A stretch of 5,980 nt of DNA from an uncultured Oscillospiraceae bacterium (GTDB lineage Bacteria; Bacillota; Clostridia; Oscillospirales; Oscillospiraceae): positions 1 to 5,980 of the forward strand of contig CALWWH010000078.1 of assembly GCA_944385195.1 (NCBI GenBank), in the 5' to 3' direction. The position numbers and the translations under genes are program-made. The notes beneath the pieces are model-generated. The model was not told the DNA's origin, made no database searches, and saw nothing but the letters and a program-made list of their open reading frames with translations. Every line of letters begins with the position of its first letter. The stretch's first letter is position 1. This document shows, one piece after another, positions 4,025 to 5,980 of the stretch.

Positions 4025-5794
4025 ATGTCCGAGTTCAAGATCCCCGAGAAGTACCTGAACAACCCCAGGTACAAGATTGTCCCCACCCAGTTCGGCGACG
4101 AGACCATCGACGTCATCTACCGCCGTCTGCGCAAGCCCCTGTCCCGCGCCGAGCAGGACGCCCTGCCCCCCAATGAGCGCGACATGTTCTCCTTTGTGGC
4201 GGACTTCAACCAGCGCACCTACGAGGCTGCCCCCGGCATCATCTGCCACCAGGACCTGCCCGTGCCGCTGCGCGACGGCACCACCATCTACGTCGACATT
4301 TTCCTGCCCAAGGACAGCGGCCCCGTGCCCATCATCGGCTCCTGGAGCCCCTTCGGCAAGCGCCCCGGCGAGGGCTTCGACGAGTGGCAGCTGATGGGCG
4401 TGCCCCCCAGAACGGTCTCCAAGCTGGCCAAGTTCGAGTCCGCTGACCCTGTCTTCTGGTGCAACCACGGCTACGGCATCGCCAACATCGACCCCCGCGG
4501 CATCGGCCACAGCGAGGGCGACGCCGTCTTCATGGGCACCCAGGAGGGCCGCGACGGCTACGACTTCGTCGAGTGGTGCGCCCAGCAGGAGTGGTGCAAC
4601 GGCCGCGTCGGCCTGTTCGGCAACTCCGGCGTCGGCATGGCCCAGACCCGTATCGCCGCCGAGCAGCCGCCTCACCTGGTCTGCATCGCGCCCTGGGAGG
4701 CCACCGGCTACATGTACCGCGAGTCCTTCCTGGAGGGCGGCATCCCCGGCAAGTACGCTGAGAGCGTCATCGGCATGGTCGCCGGCCCGGGCTACATCGA
4801 AGACCCCCTGGCCATGGCCGAGGTCTACCCCCTCTGGAACGCCTACTGGGCGGACAAGCTCCCCAACTTCCGCAACATCCGTATTCCCGCCTACTTTACC
4901 TCCAACTGGAACCACTTCCACAACAACGGCTCCTTCGAGGGCTTCTCCAAGATCCGCAGCCGCATGAAGTGGATGCGTGCCCACCGCGAGTTTGAGTGGC
5001 CGGACACCTATAACTACTACAACCTCCAGGAGCTCAAGGGCTTCTTTGACCGCTACCTCAAGGACATCAACAACGGCTTCGAGTTCGTGCCGAAGGTCCG
5101 CCTGGAGGTCATGGACGCCTACGACTTCGACTACGCCACCAACCGCCCCGAGAAGCAGTGGCCCCTGGCCCGTACCCAGTACAAAAAGCTCTACCTCAAC
5201 AGCGCCGACATGTCCCTCAGCGAGACCGCGCCGGCCGCGACCGCCAAGGCCACCTTCGACGGCAACACCCAGGAGCTCAACTACGACATCACCTTCACCG
5301 AGGAGACCGAGATCACCGGCTATATGAGCCTGCACGCCTGGTTCTCCGTGGAGGGCTACGACGACGCCGACCTCTTCTTCACCGTCAAGAAGCTGGGCCA
5401 GGACGGCCAGGAGCTGCCGGTCTACGTCCTCAACGAGCCGCACCCCGGCACCTGGTGCAAGCAGCGTCTGAGCATGCGCCACGTGGACGAGACCTCCAAC
5501 GTCGAGATCCGCCCCGCGCAAACCTTCGACCGCATTGAGAAGCTCGAGGAGAATGTCCCCGTCAAGCTGGACATCACCTTCGTCCCCACCTCCCGTATGT
5601 GGCACAAGGGCGAGACCCTGCGCCTGCAAATCGCCGGCCGCTACATCCGCGACGAGAACTGGTTTGAGTCCCTGGTCTGGCTCAACGACAACAAGGGCAC
5701 CCAGTCTGTCCACACCGGCGGGGAGTATGAGTCCTACCTGACCATCCCCGTCATTCCGCCCCGCTACCAGAGCGGCGACTACATCCTGCGTTAA
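4025..5794 (+). CDS. CocE/NonD family alpha/beta hydrolase (S15-like)
   Basis: Encodes 589 residues of the cocaine-esterase/X-prolyl dipeptidyl peptidase S15-like family, cytoplasmic by absence of a signal peptide. The hydrolase core begins near VPLRDGTTIYVDIFLPK (80-96), continues with YGIANIDPRGIGHSEGD (150-166) and has the nucleophile elbow GLFGNSGVG (196-204) with Ser201. A cap region follows, then FTSNWNHFHNNGSFEGF (291-307) and WMRAHREFEWPD (316-327), where His320 is a candidate catalytic His. Residues ~380-580 resemble the C-terminal jelly-roll domain, with GYMSLHAWFS (432-441) and LDITFVPTSRMWHKGETLRL (515-534). The Asp expected in the W-x-D segment of CocE is not evident (W295-N-H), so the catalytic acid is unclear. 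About 75 residues precede the core, longer than in CocE. It begins 10 bases after the TIM-barrel gene. Likely an esterase or amidase on the pathway substrate or product; the bond cleaved is unknown. Codon use is strongly C-ending, suggesting high expression. Confidence 0.85.
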   Translation: MSEFKIPEKYLNNPRYKIVPTQFGDETIDVIYRRLRKPLSRAEQDALPPNERDMFSFVADFNQRTYEAAPGIICHQDLPVPLRDGTTIYVDIFLPKDSGPVPIIGSWSPFGKRPGEGFDEWQLMGVPPRTVSKLAKFESADPVFWCNHGYGIANIDPRGIGHSEGDAVFMGTQEGRDGYDFVEWCAQQEWCNGRVGLFGNSGVGMAQTRIAAEQPPHLVCIAPWEATGYMYRESFLEGGIPGKYAESVIGMVAGPGYIEDPLAMAEVYPLWNAYWADKLPNFRNIRIPAYFTSNWNHFHNNGSFEGFSKIRSRMKWMRAHREFEWPDTYNYYNLQELKGFFDRYLKDINNGFEFVPKVRLEVMDAYDFDYATNRPEKQWPLARTQYKKLYLNSADMSLSETAPAATAKATFDGNTQELNYDITFTEETEITGYMSLHAWFSVEGYDDADLFFTVKKLGQDGQELPVYVLNEPHPGTWCKQRLSMRHVDETSNVEIRPAQTFDRIEKLEENVPVKLDITFVPTSRMWHKGETLRLQIAGRYIRDENWFESLVWLNDNKGTQSVHTGGEYESYLTIPVIPPRYQSGDYILR

Positions 5795-5812
5795 AAAGGG
5801 AGTGTATCATAA

Positions 5813-5980
5813 ATGAAAGTTCTCGCCATTTCCTTTGGCCGTAAGATGAGCAACTGCGACATCATGGCCAAGCAGGCCCTGCTGGAGTGCCAGCGTCTGG
5901 GCCACGAGATCAAGTTCCTCCGCGCCGACGATCTGGACATCAAGTCCTGCACCGGCTGCATCGCCTGCGTCATCGGCATG
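5813..5980 (+). CDS. NADPH-dependent FMN reductase / Fe-S flavoprotein, N-terminal part (3' end outside window)
   Basis: The first 56 codons are present and open to the window end. The N-terminus MKVLAISFGRKMSNCDIMAK follows the first strand and phosphate-binding loop of flavodoxin-like FMN reductases. Later, DLDIKSCTGCIACV (40-53) carries the Cys46-x2-Cys49-x2-Cys52 cluster typical of the iron-sulfur flavoprotein/multimeric flavodoxin family (pattern 'L.I..C.GC..C'). Such proteins bind FMN and often a 4Fe-4S cluster and pass electrons in anaerobes. It starts 18 bases after the hydrolase stop, with AAAAAGGGAG as ribosome site and no terminator between, so it belongs to the same operon. A role in reducing the aglycone, or in recycling redox equivalents of the sugar oxidation step, is speculation. 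Confidence 0.78.
   Translation, partial: MKVLAISFGRKMSNCDIMAKQALLECQRLGHEIKFLRADDLDIKSCTGCIACVIGM

Noticed and set aside
3800..5713. 637-codon open frame on the minus strand opposite the hydrolase gene
   Set aside because: It is the antisense shadow of a GC-rich, C-ending-codon gene. The translation is low-complexity (Val, Leu, Gly, Ala, Asp, Glu), has no family resemblance and crosses two well-supported genes.
1..5980. CRISPR arrays, tRNA or rRNA genes, insertion sequences
   Set aside because: No spaced direct repeats, cloverleaf-like or rRNA segments, transposase motifs or terminal repeats were seen; almost all bases are accounted for by protein-coding genes.

Overview
The window reads as a GC-rich chromosomal segment of an anaerobic Firmicute, most plausibly a gut Clostridia or Oscillospiraceae-type bacterium. 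The basis is strong AGGAGG-type ribosome binding sites on nearly every gene, short sigma-A-type promoters, an AsnA-type asparagine synthetase, a MurR/RpiR-family regulator, a UroD/MtaA-like protein and a CxxCxxC flavoprotein. This assignment is inference; the window contains no phylogenetic marker.

Layout. (1) Bases 2-478, plus strand: the C-terminal end of a uroporphyrinogen-decarboxylase/corrinoid-methyltransferase-like protein, with a His-x-Cys...Cys zinc-site pattern. (2) 480-529: a 21-bp perfect stem, probably a two-way terminator, which contains the end of the convergent gene. (3) 527-1537, minus strand: asnA (ammonia-dependent asparagine synthetase), with its own near-consensus promoter. 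(4) 1602-2387, minus strand: an RpiR-family regulator whose sugar-binding (SIS) half lacks the usual loops. (5) 2388-2624: a 237-bp divergent control region with two tandem palindromes related to GTTTCAAAT..GAAAC, between the regulator promoter and the start of a plus-strand operon. (6) 2625-5980 and beyond, plus strand: a tightly spaced operon. It encodes a DUF6379/C-glycoside deglycosidase beta-subunit-like protein, a xylose-isomerase-like TIM barrel matching the alpha subunit, a CocE/NonD-type alpha/beta hydrolase, and the start of an Fe-S/FMN reductase-like flavoprotein that runs off the window.

How the genes may work together. The small DUF6379 protein and the metal-dependent TIM barrel resemble the two subunits of bacterial C-glycoside deglycosidases (DgpB/DgpC, CarB/CarC, Dfg types). 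Those enzymes split a 3-oxo-glycoside into aglycone and oxidised sugar. The hydrolase and flavoprotein would then process an ester or other group on the substrate, or supply or consume redox equivalents. The divergent RpiR-type protein is the obvious candidate regulator, acting at the paired palindromes. The sugar oxidoreductase that normally creates the 3-oxo substrate is not in the window and may lie downstream. The substrate cannot be read from the sequence. The asnA and UroD-like genes look like neighbours rather than parts of this system.
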